A program made the translations under genes and the position numbers. The notes beneath the pieces are model-generated. The model saw only the letters and a program-made list of their open reading frames with translations. It ran no database searches and was not told the DNA's origin. Below are positions 9,281 through 18,271 of a DNA stretch of 64,000 nt, in pieces (position 1 is the first letter of the stretch; each line of letters begins with the position of its first letter). The stretch lies in the NCBI GenBank assembly GCA_937871505.1, contig CALMPF010000042.1, positions 62,001 through 126,000 on the forward strand, written 5' to 3'. Origin of the DNA: an uncultured Planctomycetia bacterium (GTDB lineage Bacteria; Planctomycetota; Phycisphaerae; Phycisphaerales; SM1A02).

Positions 9281-10867
9281 TCACTCCCTCCGCTTCGAAA
9301 GGCACCACTCGAAGACCTGCGGCAGGCTCCGCCCGACGATCAACGTGTGGCCCTCGTCGGCGAGCTCGATGAGCTCGATCGGGCGGCCTGACTCGGCGAG
9401 CCCCGCGATCGAGGCGCGAAGCGCCGCATTCGCGGGCGTGACCCGATCGAGCCCGCCGAGGATCAGGAGCTGGGGCACGTCGGCATCGGGAACGAAGGCC
9501 ATGGGGCTGGCGATGGCGGCGCTGGCTGCGATCCGGTCGCCCCGGCGCCGGAGGATCGACGCCGCAGCCGCCCCGCCCATCGAGTGGCCGACGAGGTACA
9601 CCCGCGCCGGATCGATGGAGTACTCCGCCGCGAGGGTCTCGACGATCGCGTCGAAGTAGACCGGCGTGGTCGCGAGCATCGTCGATCGCGGCGCGACGAC
9701 GATGGCGCCGTGGCGCTGCGCGAGCCCGGCGATGGCGCCGGCCCCGTAGCCGTCGATGAACATCCGCTCGTCGCCGCCCGCGCCGTGCATCGCGATCACG
9801 AGCGGGGCGGGATCGGCGCGCTCCGGCGGCGCGATCACCATCACCGGGAGCGTCAGCGCTCCCGCGGGGATCGCGCGCCAGTACGTCCCCGACCGCCCCG
9901 CGTAGGGGTTCGCGCCGCGTGCGATCGCCTCAAGCTCGAGATCAAGCTCCTCGATCAGCGCCTGCGGATCGGCGAGGAACTGCGCCGACTCCGTCCTCGA
10001 CGGCTCATCCGAGAGCAGCCCCGCCCGTCCCCGGAACGACGCGACGGCGGCCGCGAGCTCCTCGAGCTGCGCTTCGTCGAACGAGGCGAGGAGGCGGTCG
10101 AGCCCCTCCAGCAGGCGCTCCCGCGCCCGCTGCGGGGCTTCGCGAGCGACAATCAGCGTCCCCGCAGCCCGTGCGGTCGCGCCGAGGGTCAGCTCGATCG
10201 TCCAGCGACCCGGAACCAGCCCCGCTGGCGCTGACCATGCGATCGATGAGCTCCCGCGGGCGGCGGCCTCGTCCGCGCCGCCCCGCTGCGAATCGGCATC
10301 CCCCGCGTCGGCTGGCGCCGTCGCGGCCGGCTCCCCGGCGTCGCGCGGCAGCGCGACGCTCCCGACGACGATCGGACGCCCCTCGCCGCCGGGCGGAACC
10401 AGCCTCAGGACGACCCTCTCGCCGAGCAGCTCGGGCGCGGCGAAGAGCCGTTCGATGGTGAAGCGCGCGGTCGCGCCCTCCCGGCCTCGCCCCTCGGCGA
10501 TCGTCGAGTCGCCGCCCGGCGCCGCGGCGGGAGCGACGATCACCGGCGGCTGGGCCGTCACCTTGACCGAGGCGAGGCCGCGCTCCGCCGTCGAGGGCGG
10601 CGCCGGGCGCAGCGACCAGACGATCTCGTTCAACGTGCCGATGGCGGCGGCGCGACGCCCCTGAAAGAACTGGAGCGTCGCCGCGTCGAAGCGCCGATTG
10701 ACATCGGCGAGGACCTCCGGCGAGAGCGCTGCGCCCGCGACCGCTCGATCGACTGCGAGATACGCCTCCGCGAGGTCGGCGCGGTCGACGGCCGCGGTCG
10801 CCGCGTTCGCGGCGGCGAGCGCGCTGAAGAGCGCTGCGCCCCCGGCCCATCGAGAGAATGCTGTCAT
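9281..10867 (-). CDS. Secreted alpha/beta hydrolase (esterase/PHB depolymerase-like)
   Basis: A 528-residue exported hydrolase. Residues 1-26 form a signal peptide ending ANAATAA. The middle (about 60-330) is a helical/beta region without a recognised domain. The C-terminal 200 residues are a catalytic alpha/beta hydrolase: oxyanion stretch VIAMHGAGGDERM near 357, nucleophile elbow GHSMGGAAAAS near 426, an acidic residue in LLILGGLDRVTPAN and a histidine in ELADEGHTLIVG. The substrate is unknown; the fold resembles polyhydroxybutyrate depolymerases and feruloyl esterases. The start ATG overlaps the photolyase stop by 4 bases, so the two are co-translated although their roles look unrelated. 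The longer frame upstream to 11734 is a shadow of photolyase. Confidence 0.8.
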   Translation of the reverse strand: MTAFSRWAGGAALFSALAAANAATAAVDRADLAEAYLAVDRAVAGAALSPEVLADVNRRFDAATLQFFQGRRAAAIGTLNEIVWSLRPAPPSTAERGLASVKVTAQPPVIVAPAAAPGGDSTIAEGRGREGATARFTIERLFAAPELLGERVVLRLVPPGGEGRPIVVGSVALPRDAGEPAATAPADAGDADSQRGGADEAAARGSSSIAWSAPAGLVPGRWTIELTLGATARAAGTLIVAREAPQRARERLLEGLDRLLASFDEAQLEELAAAVASFRGRAGLLSDEPSRTESAQFLADPQALIEELDLELEAIARGANPYAGRSGTYWRAIPAGALTLPVMVIAPPERADPAPLVIAMHGAGGDERMFIDGYGAGAIAGLAQRHGAIVVAPRSTMLATTPVYFDAIVETLAAEYSIDPARVYLVGHSMGGAAAASILRRRGDRIAASAAIASPMAFVPDADVPQLLILGGLDRVTPANAALRASIAGLAESGRPIELIELADEGHTLIVGRSLPQVFEWCLSKRRE

Positions 10868-12333
10868 CCGTCGCGCCTCCTCGCCAGCTCCGTCTTCTCC
10901 GCCGAGATGGTCGCGAGGGCGTCCAAGGCCCTCGCCCGCGCCATGGCATGATCGACGAGCGGGCGAGGGTAGGTGGAACCGAGGCGCACGCCCGCTGCGC
11001 GGAGCTCCCCCTCGGGCGCCTCCCACGGGGCGTGGAGATGTCGATTCGAGAGCGCGGCCAGCTCCGGCACCCAGCGCCGGACGTACCGCCCGTCGGCGTC
11101 GAACTTCGCTCCCTGGGCGACCGGGTTGAAGATCCGGAAGTACGGCGCCGCATCGGCGCCGCACCCGGCGGTCCACTGCCAGCCGAGGGTGTTGCTCGCG
11201 AGGTCGGCGTCGACGAGGGTCTCCCAGAACCACCGCGCTCCCTCCTGCCAGGGCAGAAGCAGGTGCTTGACGAGGAAGGAAGCCACCACCATCCGGACCC
11301 GGTTGTGCATCCAGCCGGTGTGCCAGAGCTCGCGCATTCCAGCGTCGACGAGGGGGTATCCCGTCGCTCCGCGCTGCCACGCGCGGAGGTCCGCCGGGTC
11401 GCTGCGCCATGGGAACGACGCGAACTCGGACCGCAATGGCTCGGTGACCGTCGCCGGAAAGTGAAAGATGAGCTGGTGCGCGAACTCGCGCCAGCCGACC
11501 TCGGCGAGGAACTTGTCGATGCTCGCCCCGGCGTCCGGCGCACGGGTGCGGCCGCGAGCGGCGGCGCACTCGTGCCAGATGCGCCGCGGCGAGACCTCGC
11601 CGAAGTGAAGATGCGGTGAGAGCCGCGACGTCAGCGGCTCCCCGGGGAGGTCGCGGCCTGCGGCGTACTCCGCCACGGCGCCGCTGAGAAAGGTCCGAAG
11701 CGCCTCCTGGGCGCCCCGCTCGCCGGGCGCCCATGCCTCGCGCAGCCCGCCCGCCCAGTCGATCGTCGGACGCAGCTCGAGCTCTCCGATCGCCACTCCG
11801 CGCAGCGTGCCCTTCGGCGCGTTCAGCCGCTGCGGCGGATCGAACGGCGTCGCCGGCTCACCTGCCGCGAGCGATGCCTTCCAGTAGGGGGTGAAGACCT
11901 TGTACGGCGATCCTGTGCCGGTCGCAATCGACCACGGCTCGCGGAGGAGGGCGGCATTGAAGCTGTCGACTTCGACGCCTTCCTCCCGAAGGGCCCGCTT
12001 GATTCCCGCGTCGCGGGCGACGATGGCCGGCTCGTAGCGCCGATTCCAGTAGATCGCCCCGGCGCCGGTCTCCCGGAGCAGGGACCGCAGCGCCTGGAGC
12101 GTCGGTCCGCGCCTGACGACGAGCGGCGCCCCCAGCCGCCCGAGCGCCGCAGCGAGCGCCTCGAGCGAGTGGTGCAGCCACCAGCGCGATGCCGCGCCGG
12201 GCGGCCAGTCCCCCTCCTCCTCGGGAGCCCAGATGAACACCGGCAGCACCGCGCCGCGCGCCGCCGCCTCGGCGAGCGCCGGGTTGTCGTCGATGCGAAG
12301 ATCATGGCGGAACCAGACGAGCGTCAGCGTCAT
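10864..12333 (-). CDS. phr: Deoxyribodipyrimidine photolyase (cryptochrome/photolyase family)
   Basis: A 489-residue flavoprotein that splits UV-induced pyrimidine dimers with light. The N-terminal alpha/beta antenna domain begins MTLTLVWFRHDLRIDDNPAL. The C-terminal FAD domain has LSPHLHFGEVSPRRIWHE, the WREFAHQLIFHFP helix, NRVRMVVASFLVKHLLLPW and the classic GWQWTAGCGADAAPYFRIFN. Length and motifs fit class I CPD photolyases. A -10-like box lies 9 bases before the ATG. It overlaps the esterase downstream (ATGA) and follows a dehydrogenase and an epimerase on the same strand, a grouping reminiscent of light-response clusters in other bacteria. Confidence 0.95.
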   Translation of the reverse strand: MTLTLVWFRHDLRIDDNPALAEAAARGAVLPVFIWAPEEEGDWPPGAASRWWLHHSLEALAAALGRLGAPLVVRRGPTLQALRSLLRETGAGAIYWNRRYEPAIVARDAGIKRALREEGVEVDSFNAALLREPWSIATGTGSPYKVFTPYWKASLAAGEPATPFDPPQRLNAPKGTLRGVAIGELELRPTIDWAGGLREAWAPGERGAQEALRTFLSGAVAEYAAGRDLPGEPLTSRLSPHLHFGEVSPRRIWHECAAARGRTRAPDAGASIDKFLAEVGWREFAHQLIFHFPATVTEPLRSEFASFPWRSDPADLRAWQRGATGYPLVDAGMRELWHTGWMHNRVRMVVASFLVKHLLLPWQEGARWFWETLVDADLASNTLGWQWTAGCGADAAPYFRIFNPVAQGAKFDADGRYVRRWVPELAALSNRHLHAPWEAPEGELRAAGVRLGSTYPRPLVDHAMARARALDALATISAEKTELARRRDG

Positions 12334-12342
12334 CGGCGGCGG

Positions 12343-12348
12343 AGCGTA
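12343..12348 (-). promoter_or_regulatory. Putative -10 box of photolyase
   Basis: On the minus strand TACGCT ends 9 bases before the photolyase ATG (12333), consistent with a leaderless or near-leaderless transcript and with photolyase having its own promoter rather than depending on the dehydrogenase upstream. Confidence 0.45.
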
Positions 12349-12465
12349 GAGGCGAGTCGGGGGCCGGCAACGTCTCCCGGCGGGGGCTCGACGGTGGTGA
12401 GGCGGCGAGGCTCGGCGAGCGCCAGCGGGACCCGCCCCTCGCCGCCGAGCCGCGATGCACGGCCG

Positions 12466-13224
12466 TCAGTCGGGAGCCCGCGCCGGGAGCGCCGGTCGCG
12501 GGTGGAGACCGGAGAGGCCGCCATCGACCGCGATCACCTCGCCGGTCGTCCAGTCGTTGGCGGGATCGAGGAGCCATTCGATCGCGGAGGCCACGTGCGC
12601 GGGCTCGCCGATCCGCCCCAGGGCGTGCATCGCGACGCTCGCGCGGAGCGCAGCGTCGTTCCCGACGATCCGGGCGGAGAGCGGCGTCCGAACCAGCCCG
12701 GGCGCGACCGCGTTGACGCGCAGATTGCGCGGCGCGTAGGTCGCGGCGGCCGAGCGCATCAAGCCGATCACGGCCCCCTTCGCCGCTGCGATCGCCTCGT
12801 GGTTGGCAAACCCCCCCAGCGCCGCCGCCGTCGCGCAGAGGGCCACCGAGCCTCCCTCCGTCATGCTCTTGGCGGCCGCGGCGACGGTCGCGAAGGCGGA
12901 GAAGAGATTGGTGCGAACGACTGCCTCGAGTTCGTCCGGGCGCGTCTGGTGGGCGGGCTTGAGGAGGATGCTCCCGACGCAGTTGGCGACCCCGTCGAGC
13001 CGACCGAAACGATCGCGGGCCTCCGCGAGCAGGCGGGCGACATCGTCGAAGTCCGTCGCCTCGACGGTGGTCGTCTCCACGCCGCAGCGCTGCGCCAGGA
13101 TCGCGAGCCGCCCGGGGTCGCGCCCCGCCGCGAGGACGTGCCAGCCACGCTGCACGAGACGATCGACAAGGACCGAACCGATCCCGCCGCTTCCACCCAG
13201 CACGACGAAGGCGGGCTGCTGCAT
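12466..13224 (-). CDS. Short-chain dehydrogenase/reductase lacking the catalytic Tyr
   Basis: A 252-residue Rossmann-fold protein of the SDR superfamily. The nucleotide-binding glycine motif GGSGGIG is at residues 10-16, and the structural pattern NCVGSILLKPAH plus the C-terminal PGLVRTPLSA and GEVIAVDGGL are typical of classical SDRs. The active site is not canonical: where YxxxK is expected the sequence reads IAAAK (145-149), keeping the lysine but losing the tyrosine, and the usual catalytic serine region reads LCATAAA. It may therefore be a non-reductase binding protein or use other chemistry. It starts 65 bases after the epimerase stop on the same strand, suggesting co-transcription. Confidence 0.82.
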   Translation of the reverse strand: MQQPAFVVLGGSGGIGSVLVDRLVQRGWHVLAAGRDPGRLAILAQRCGVETTTVEATDFDDVARLLAEARDRFGRLDGVANCVGSILLKPAHQTRPDELEAVVRTNLFSAFATVAAAAKSMTEGGSVALCATAAALGGFANHEAIAAAKGAVIGLMRSAAATYAPRNLRVNAVAPGLVRTPLSARIVGNDAALRASVAMHALGRIGEPAHVASAIEWLLDPANDWTTGEVIAVDGGLSGLHPRPALPARAPD

Positions 13225-13289
13225 GGCGTCCGCTTCGGACCCGCGCGAGCACCGGATGCGAAGCTCCCCGCCGCGAACTCCGGCCGTGC

Positions 13290-14240
13290 TCAGTCCTTCG
13301 AGCGGTCTCGACCCCGCCGCAGCAGCGCCGCGAGCGCGGCGGGAAGGGTCGCGTACCGGAAGGCGAAGCCCGCATCGAGCGCCCTGCGCGGTTCCACGCG
13401 CTGCCCGCTGAGCAGGAGCGCGTCGCCCATCGCTCCGAAGAGAAGTCTCACCGCGAAGGCCGGCATCGGCAGGATCGCGGGCCGCCGCAGTGCGTGACCG
13501 AGTTCCGTCACGAAGGCCCGATTGCGGACAGGATTCGGCGCCGTCGCGTTGAAGGGGCCCTCGAGCGTCGCGTCTTCGAGAAGCCGCAGCATGAGGGCGA
13601 CCTCATCGTCGATGTGAATCCAGCTCATCCACTGCTCGCCCGATCCGACCGGGCCGAGGAGTCCGAGTCGACCGACCCGGAGCATCGGGGCGAGCGCTCC
13701 TCCCTCGGTCGAGAGCACCAGCCCGGTCCTGATGATCGCGACCCGAACGCCCGCCTCCCGGGCAGGCAGCGTGGCAGCCTCCCACGCGCGACAGAGGGTG
13801 GCGAGGAAGTCGCCGCCCGGCGCGCTCGACTCAGCAAGGACCTCGTCGCCGCGATCGCCATACCAGCCGACTGCGGAGGCGGAGAGGAGGACCTTCGGCC
13901 GGCTCTCCGCGCCCAGGCGCGCGATCCCCTCGGCGAGCGCCGTGGTTCCCTCGACCCGACTCGTGCGGAGGGCCGTCCGCCGCGACTGCGTCCAGCGCCC
14001 CGCGGCGATCGGCTCCCCTGCGAGATGCACCACGGCGTCGATCCCGTCGAAGATCGACGGATCGATCGAGCCCGAGGCTGGGTCCCATCGGCGCACCGCG
14101 CCCGCTCCGCCTGCGGAGTCCGACCCGCGATCGTCGTCACGGCCCCGGGCGAGTCGCACGACCGCATCGCCCCGTGAACGCAGCGCAGCGGAGAGGGCGC
14201 TCCCGATCAGCCCGCTCGCTCCCGTGACGAGAACACGCAT
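13290..14240 (-). CDS. TIGR01777-family NAD-dependent epimerase
   Basis: A 316-residue extended SDR of the TIGR01777/YfcH/SDR39U1 type. The N-terminal glycine motif is TGASGLIG (residues 6-13). Family-typical stretches are VVHLAGEPIAAGRWT, LLSASAVGWYGDRGDE, IIRTGLVLSTEGGALAPML, MSWIHIDDEVALM and NATAPNPVRNRAFV, followed by the conserved C-terminal tail. The biochemical role of the family is unsettled. The ATG at 14240 is preferred over upstream starts because a TACGCT box ends 5 bases before it. It leads a leftward set with the dehydrogenase and photolyase. Confidence 0.92.
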   Translation of the reverse strand: MRVLVTGASGLIGSALSAALRSRGDAVVRLARGRDDDRGSDSAGGAGAVRRWDPASGSIDPSIFDGIDAVVHLAGEPIAAGRWTQSRRTALRTSRVEGTTALAEGIARLGAESRPKVLLSASAVGWYGDRGDEVLAESSAPGGDFLATLCRAWEAATLPAREAGVRVAIIRTGLVLSTEGGALAPMLRVGRLGLLGPVGSGEQWMSWIHIDDEVALMLRLLEDATLEGPFNATAPNPVRNRAFVTELGHALRRPAILPMPAFAVRLLFGAMGDALLLSGQRVEPRRALDAGFAFRYATLPAALAALLRRGRDRSKD

Positions 14241-14245
14241 GCGAG

Positions 14246-14251
14246 AGCGTA
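14246..14251 (-). promoter_or_regulatory. Putative -10 box of the TIGR01777 epimerase
   Basis: On the minus strand TACGCT lies only 5 bases before the ATG at 14240; transcription would start at the initiation codon itself. Confidence 0.45.
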
Positions 14252-14319
14252 GTGCAGCGCGGCGTCGGCACTGCGGGCGAACGCAGGGGCGCTCCGGCGC
14301 CGCCGCAGCACCCCAAGCG

Positions 14320-15900
14320 TCACGGCGGCGCGGAGATCGCGACGCAGGTGAGGTTGCGCCGAGCGACGCCCACGCGCTCCTTCCAGGGAATGTCGATCGA
14401 CCAGCGCTCTTCGCCGAGACCCGTGCGCTCGGCTTCATCGAGCCGGGCCGCGAGGAGCGCCGGGATCGTGGTGCGGTCGTAGAGGAGGAGCATCGGTCGG
14501 CCGGACTCGAGCAGACGCAGCGCCTGCTCGACGGCCGAGTCCATCGGTCGCCCGGTTCCGATGGTCGCCGGAAGCTGCTCGAGCGGCGTCTGGATCGCCA
14601 GCAGCGCGACCTGACCGGCCAGCCCCTCCCGAAGGAGCCGATCGTGCTCGCACCGCGCGCGGCGCTGCGCCTCTTGAAGCGCCGCAGCGCCGCCGCGGTC
14701 CAGCGGCGAGAGCGTCCATGCCGCCAGCAGCATCGTCGCGACGGCTCCGGCCGCGACCGCGATCACCGCTCCCGGACGGCGCCGGATGCCCGTCGAGTCC
14801 ACCAGCCACCAGGCCGCGAGGAGGGCAGCGGGCGGAAAGGCCGGAGCGATGTAGTCAGCTCGCTTGCCGCTCGAGAGCGAGAAGAGCAGCAGCACCACGC
14901 CGATCCATACCGCCGAGGAGATGAGGAGGATGCGCTCCGGGTCCCGTCGGGCCGGGCGCGGTGCCTTCACCAGCGCCGCGATGGCCACGATGGCCAGAAT
15001 CGACCAGGGGACGAAGCGCACCACGAAGTACGCAGGCATGCTCGGCATTCCGAGGAGGATCCCCAGCGGTCCGCGGCCGCCTCCCTCCGTGCCCGTCCCC
15101 GCGACGCGCCCGGCGAACTCCTCGCGCCAGAGCTGCTCGACCAGGTGCCTCGCGTCGACGATCCAGACCCCGAGCGGCCACGCCGCGGCGACCGCGAGCG
15201 CGGGCAGCGCCCACCAGAGGCCGATCGCCGAGACCGCTCGGAACTCTCCGCGCGCCAGCCGCGCCGCGACCAGCGCGTGGAGGAGCAGGAGAATCGCCGC
15301 GGGTCCCTTGGTCCACGCAGCGGCCACCAGCGCGCCCCAGAACGCCGCGCGCAGCGCGACCAGCCGCGCCGGAGCGACCGCTGAGCCGGATGCGCCGGCG
15401 GTGGCGCTGCAACCCGCACCCCGGGTCAGCAGCCGCGTCGAGCTGGCGAACCCGACGACGAGAAAGAACACCAGCGGCATGTCCGGCCGGGCGATGGTCC
15501 CGAGCTTGAAGATGGGGTAGCTCGCCACCAGCATCAGCGCCGCGAGCCAGCCGACGCCTCGGCCGAGCCGTCGGCCGATCGCGATCGTCACGGCGAGCGT
15601 ACCGAGCATCGCGAGGATGCTCGGGGCGCGATGGGCAAGCTCGACCGGCCGACCGATCAGGACGACGAAGGGGACGGCGATCCAGTTGTAGAGCGGCGGC
15701 TTCGTCGCCCCGAGCCCGTCGGCGTCGCGCGGGAGGATCCAGCTCGCGCCGCCGTGGGCGATGATGTCGGCGGTGTAGGCGACGGTGCGAGGCTGCGCCT
15801 GATCCCACAGATCGCTCGGCGCGAGCATCCGTCCCAGGAGGACCGCGAGGACCATCAGGAGGGTCGCGACGATGAGCCGCCGCTCGGCGTCCCGCGGCAT
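14320..15900 (-). CDS. Glycosyltransferase, family 39/ArnT-like (PMT-2 type)
   Basis: A 526-residue polytopic membrane protein resembling dolichyl/undecaprenyl-phosphate-sugar transferases. The N-terminal membrane helix is followed by the acidic first periplasmic loop (SDLWDQAQPRTVAYTADI) and TKPPLYNWIAVPFVVL, a hallmark of the ArnT/PMT_2 fold; ARPDMPLVFFLVVG follows the fourth helix. About 10-12 membrane helices occupy the first 400 residues, then a soluble C-terminal domain. Such enzymes attach a lipid-carried sugar to lipid A, proteins or polymers on the outer face of the inner membrane; the acceptor is not evident. The ATG at 15900 is chosen because upstream frame is basic low-complexity. 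Confidence 0.8.
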   Translation of the reverse strand: MPRDAERRLIVATLLMVLAVLLGRMLAPSDLWDQAQPRTVAYTADIIAHGGASWILPRDADGLGATKPPLYNWIAVPFVVLIGRPVELAHRAPSILAMLGTLAVTIAIGRRLGRGVGWLAALMLVASYPIFKLGTIARPDMPLVFFLVVGFASSTRLLTRGAGCSATAGASGSAVAPARLVALRAAFWGALVAAAWTKGPAAILLLLHALVAARLARGEFRAVSAIGLWWALPALAVAAAWPLGVWIVDARHLVEQLWREEFAGRVAGTGTEGGGRGPLGILLGMPSMPAYFVVRFVPWSILAIVAIAALVKAPRPARRDPERILLISSAVWIGVVLLLFSLSSGKRADYIAPAFPPAALLAAWWLVDSTGIRRRPGAVIAVAAGAVATMLLAAWTLSPLDRGGAAALQEAQRRARCEHDRLLREGLAGQVALLAIQTPLEQLPATIGTGRPMDSAVEQALRLLESGRPMLLLYDRTTIPALLAARLDEAERTGLGEERWSIDIPWKERVGVARRNLTCVAISAPP

Positions 15901-16169
15901 CCCCCTCACCGTCGACGCCCGCCGCAAGCGCCGAGAGGCCTCGCCATCGGGGAGCGGCGACGGACGTGCCGGGAACTCACGGCAGCGCCGAAATGCCGAC
16001 GGCCGCGTCCCGCCGCATCGTTCCGAGGCCATCCGCGACGACCCTCCATCTGGAGGGCCGCGGACTCTTCCGCAGCCGACGCTGATCTCGAACCCCACGC
16101 CGAACCCGAAGGCTCATCGCCTCCGGCTTCGGCGAAACCGGGAGCGCCGCCGGAATCTCCCTCAGTCAG

Positions 16170-16243
16170 TGGGCCGTACAGGATTTGAACCTGTGACCTC
16201 ATGCGTGTCATGCATGCGCGCTAGCCAACTGCGCCAACGGCCC
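16170..16243 (-). tRNA. tRNA-Val (anticodon GAC)
   Basis: The minus strand folds as a complete tRNA: acceptor GGGCCGT/ACGGCCC, D-stem GCGC/GCGC with an AGTTGGCTA loop, anticodon stem CATGC/GCATG with loop ATGACAC (anticodon GAC, valine GUC codon), a five-base variable loop and T-stem ACAGG/CCTGT with loop TTCAAAT. The discriminator base is A. CCA is not encoded (the sequence continues ACTGAC), so it must be added after transcription. Confidence 0.95.
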
Positions 16244-16633
16244 ATCGTCGCCCGCGCTCCATCCCGCCGAGGCGCCGACGAAGCCTCGGCGCGCCAACGG
16301 CGGACTCTCTGCGGACGGCAAGAGCCAAGCATAGCCGACCCCGCCCATCGCTTCAATCGGAGGGGCCGACGGTGCTCGAGAGACTCGCGCGCCCCCTCGC
16401 GGCGCGAGATCGCGGCCCGCACGGCGCGACCGGAGCGCACCCAAACGGAAGCGTGGGTGCGACGCGGCGAGCGTCCCGGAGCAGCGAAGGCAGGGCGCGG
16501 AACGCCGCCGCCGAGCGCGCCGATTGGCGAGCGCCGCCCGCACCGAGCGCCGCTCCCAGTAGCATGCCGCCTCCCGGGTCGGCAAGCGCGCCGTCCGGCT
16601 GTGCTGTACGACCCCACTCGAAGGGAGAGATGC
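16244..16633. other. Intergenic stretch between tRNA-Val and metalloprotease
   Basis: No gene is supported. It carries the tRNA promoter (16328-16356, leftward) and, at the right end, the purine-rich ribosome binding site AGGGAGA of the metalloprotease. Confidence 0.5.
16328..16356 (-). promoter_or_regulatory. Sigma-70-like promoter of tRNA-Val
   Basis: On the minus strand TTGAAG (16351-16356) and TATGCT (16328-16333) are separated by 17 bases, the best -35/-10 pair in the window, placed about 85 bases before the 5' end of the tRNA. Confidence 0.6.
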
Positions 16634-18271
16634 ATGCACAGGAACGTGACGGCGCGACGGGGACTCGATCTGGCGATCATCGGTTGGGCGACCATCGCCC
16701 TCGCGGCCGGCGTTGCGGAAGGCGCGACCTCCGATCCGATCGCCGCGACGGTGCGGGTTGAGCACGCCGCCGCGGCCCCGATCCGAGGCGATGGACCCGG
16801 CGCTCGCGCCGCCGCTGCGATCGACGAGCTCAGTCGCGCGCGCGTGAGCATCGCCTTCGACGATGGCGACATCGAGATCCAGCTCCGGCCGGACACGGCG
16901 CGCTCCCCGGCCTTCACCCTGCTGGCACCTGGTCCGCGCGGCCTCGAGCAGATCGCGGCGCCGCCGGCGCGGACCGTTCGCGGCGCCGTCGTCGGCGGCG
17001 ACTCCTCGCACCCGGTCGCGTCGGCGACGGAGGTCCGGGGCGGCTGGACCGATGCAGGCCTGCGACTCATGATCCTCGCTCCGGAGGGCGGCTGGACGAT
17101 CGAACCGGACGGCGCAGGCGGCCACCTGCTCCGCTCCGCGAACGACGTCGAGTTTCCGGAGGGCTTCTGTCTCCTGCTCGACCCCGGAGTGACGCCCGGA
17201 ATCGAGCTTGATCCGGCCGCGGCGGGCGACGAGGGCGGCGCCGCGGGGGTGAACTGCACCCGCATCGTCGAGCTCGCAGTCGACAGCGACCACGAGATGT
17301 TCCTCGCCTCGGGCGGCTCGACGGCCGCGGTCGTGGCGGACATCGAGTCGATCCTCGCGGGGGCCGCCGCGCTCTACGCGGCGCAGATCGACATCGGGCT
17401 CGTCGTCACGGCCCTCGTGATCCGGCCGGCGCCGGATCCGACCTACGTCTCGTCGGACCTCGGCCAGATGCTGGAGGAGGTCAAGATCGAGTGGAGCACG
17501 ACCTTCGCGGGCGTGCCGCGCGACCTGGTTCACTTCCTGACCGGCAAGGACATCGACGGGACGACGATCGGCGGGGCGTGGCTCGGCGGCGCCTGCGTGC
17601 CGGGTCTCCAGTTCGGCGTCGCGCAGAGCTGGTGGCACTCCGAGTACGCGCAGCGCGTGCTGGTCACCACGCATGAGATCGGCCACGCCTTCAACGCGTA
17701 CCACTGCGTCGGCATCCCGTCGTGCGGGATCATGTGCGGCATCCCCGGCGGCTGCAACGGGAACATCACCCAGTTCGGCTGGTTCTCCGCGAACCAGATC
17801 GCCACCTTCGTGAACTCCAACCAGGCCTGCTTCGCGCCGCCGAACGGCGCGACGATCAGCGCCTCCGACGGCACCGCCTGCGGCCGGGTGCGGATCGAGT
17901 TCAATCCGGTCCCGGGAGCGGCGCTCTACGCGATCTACCGCGGAGACGCGAGCGCGATGCTCCCTCTCGCCATCATCGAAGGCTCCCCGTTCGATGACGA
18001 GACGGCGGTGCCCGGAGTGATCTACGTCTACGCGTTCGCGCCGATCGTCGCCGACGGCTGCGAGGGTGCGCTCTCCGCGACCGACGAGGGATTCGCGTCG
18101 CTCAAGAGCAGCCTCCCCGGCGACCTCAACGACGACTGCGTGATCGACGGCGCGGACCTTGCGCTCCTGCTCGCGGCATGGGACACCGAAGGCCCCGGAG
18201 ACATCGACGGCAGCGGCGTGGTCGACAGCGGCGACCTCGGACTGCTCATCGCGGCGTGGACGTGCTGCTGA
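16634..18271 (+). CDS. Secreted metzincin-like metalloprotease with dockerin-type C-terminus
   Basis: A 545-residue exported protein. The signal peptide is residues 1-30 (IIGWATIALAAGVAEGA). The catalytic site TTHEIGHAFNAYHC near residue 347 gives the zinc ligands HExxHxxxxxH, and GIMCG about 20 residues later is a plausible Met-turn; the site is flanked by unusually many cysteines (SCGIMCGIPGGC). A fibronectin-like or linker segment follows, then a dockerin-type repeat pair at about 496-543 (GDLNDDCVIDGADLALLLAAW, then GDIDGSGVVDSGDLGLLIAAW), the calcium-binding module common on planctomycete secreted proteins. ATG 16634 has a strong Shine-Dalgarno (AGGGAGA). The last 26 bases overlap the convergent neighbour. 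Confidence 0.85.
   Translation: MHRNVTARRGLDLAIIGWATIALAAGVAEGATSDPIAATVRVEHAAAAPIRGDGPGARAAAAIDELSRARVSIAFDDGDIEIQLRPDTARSPAFTLLAPGPRGLEQIAAPPARTVRGAVVGGDSSHPVASATEVRGGWTDAGLRLMILAPEGGWTIEPDGAGGHLLRSANDVEFPEGFCLLLDPGVTPGIELDPAAAGDEGGAAGVNCTRIVELAVDSDHEMFLASGGSTAAVVADIESILAGAAALYAAQIDIGLVVTALVIRPAPDPTYVSSDLGQMLEEVKIEWSTTFAGVPRDLVHFLTGKDIDGTTIGGAWLGGACVPGLQFGVAQSWWHSEYAQRVLVTTHEIGHAFNAYHCVGIPSCGIMCGIPGGCNGNITQFGWFSANQIATFVNSNQACFAPPNGATISASDGTACGRVRIEFNPVPGAALYAIYRGDASAMLPLAIIEGSPFDDETAVPGVIYVYAFAPIVADGCEGALSATDEGFASLKSSLPGDLNDDCVIDGADLALLLAAWDTEGPGDIDGSGVVDSGDLGLLIAAWTCC

Noticed and set aside
6888..9308. 806-residue frames on both strands across the POT gene
   Set aside because: Shadows of the transporter gene; the POT frame carries all family motifs.
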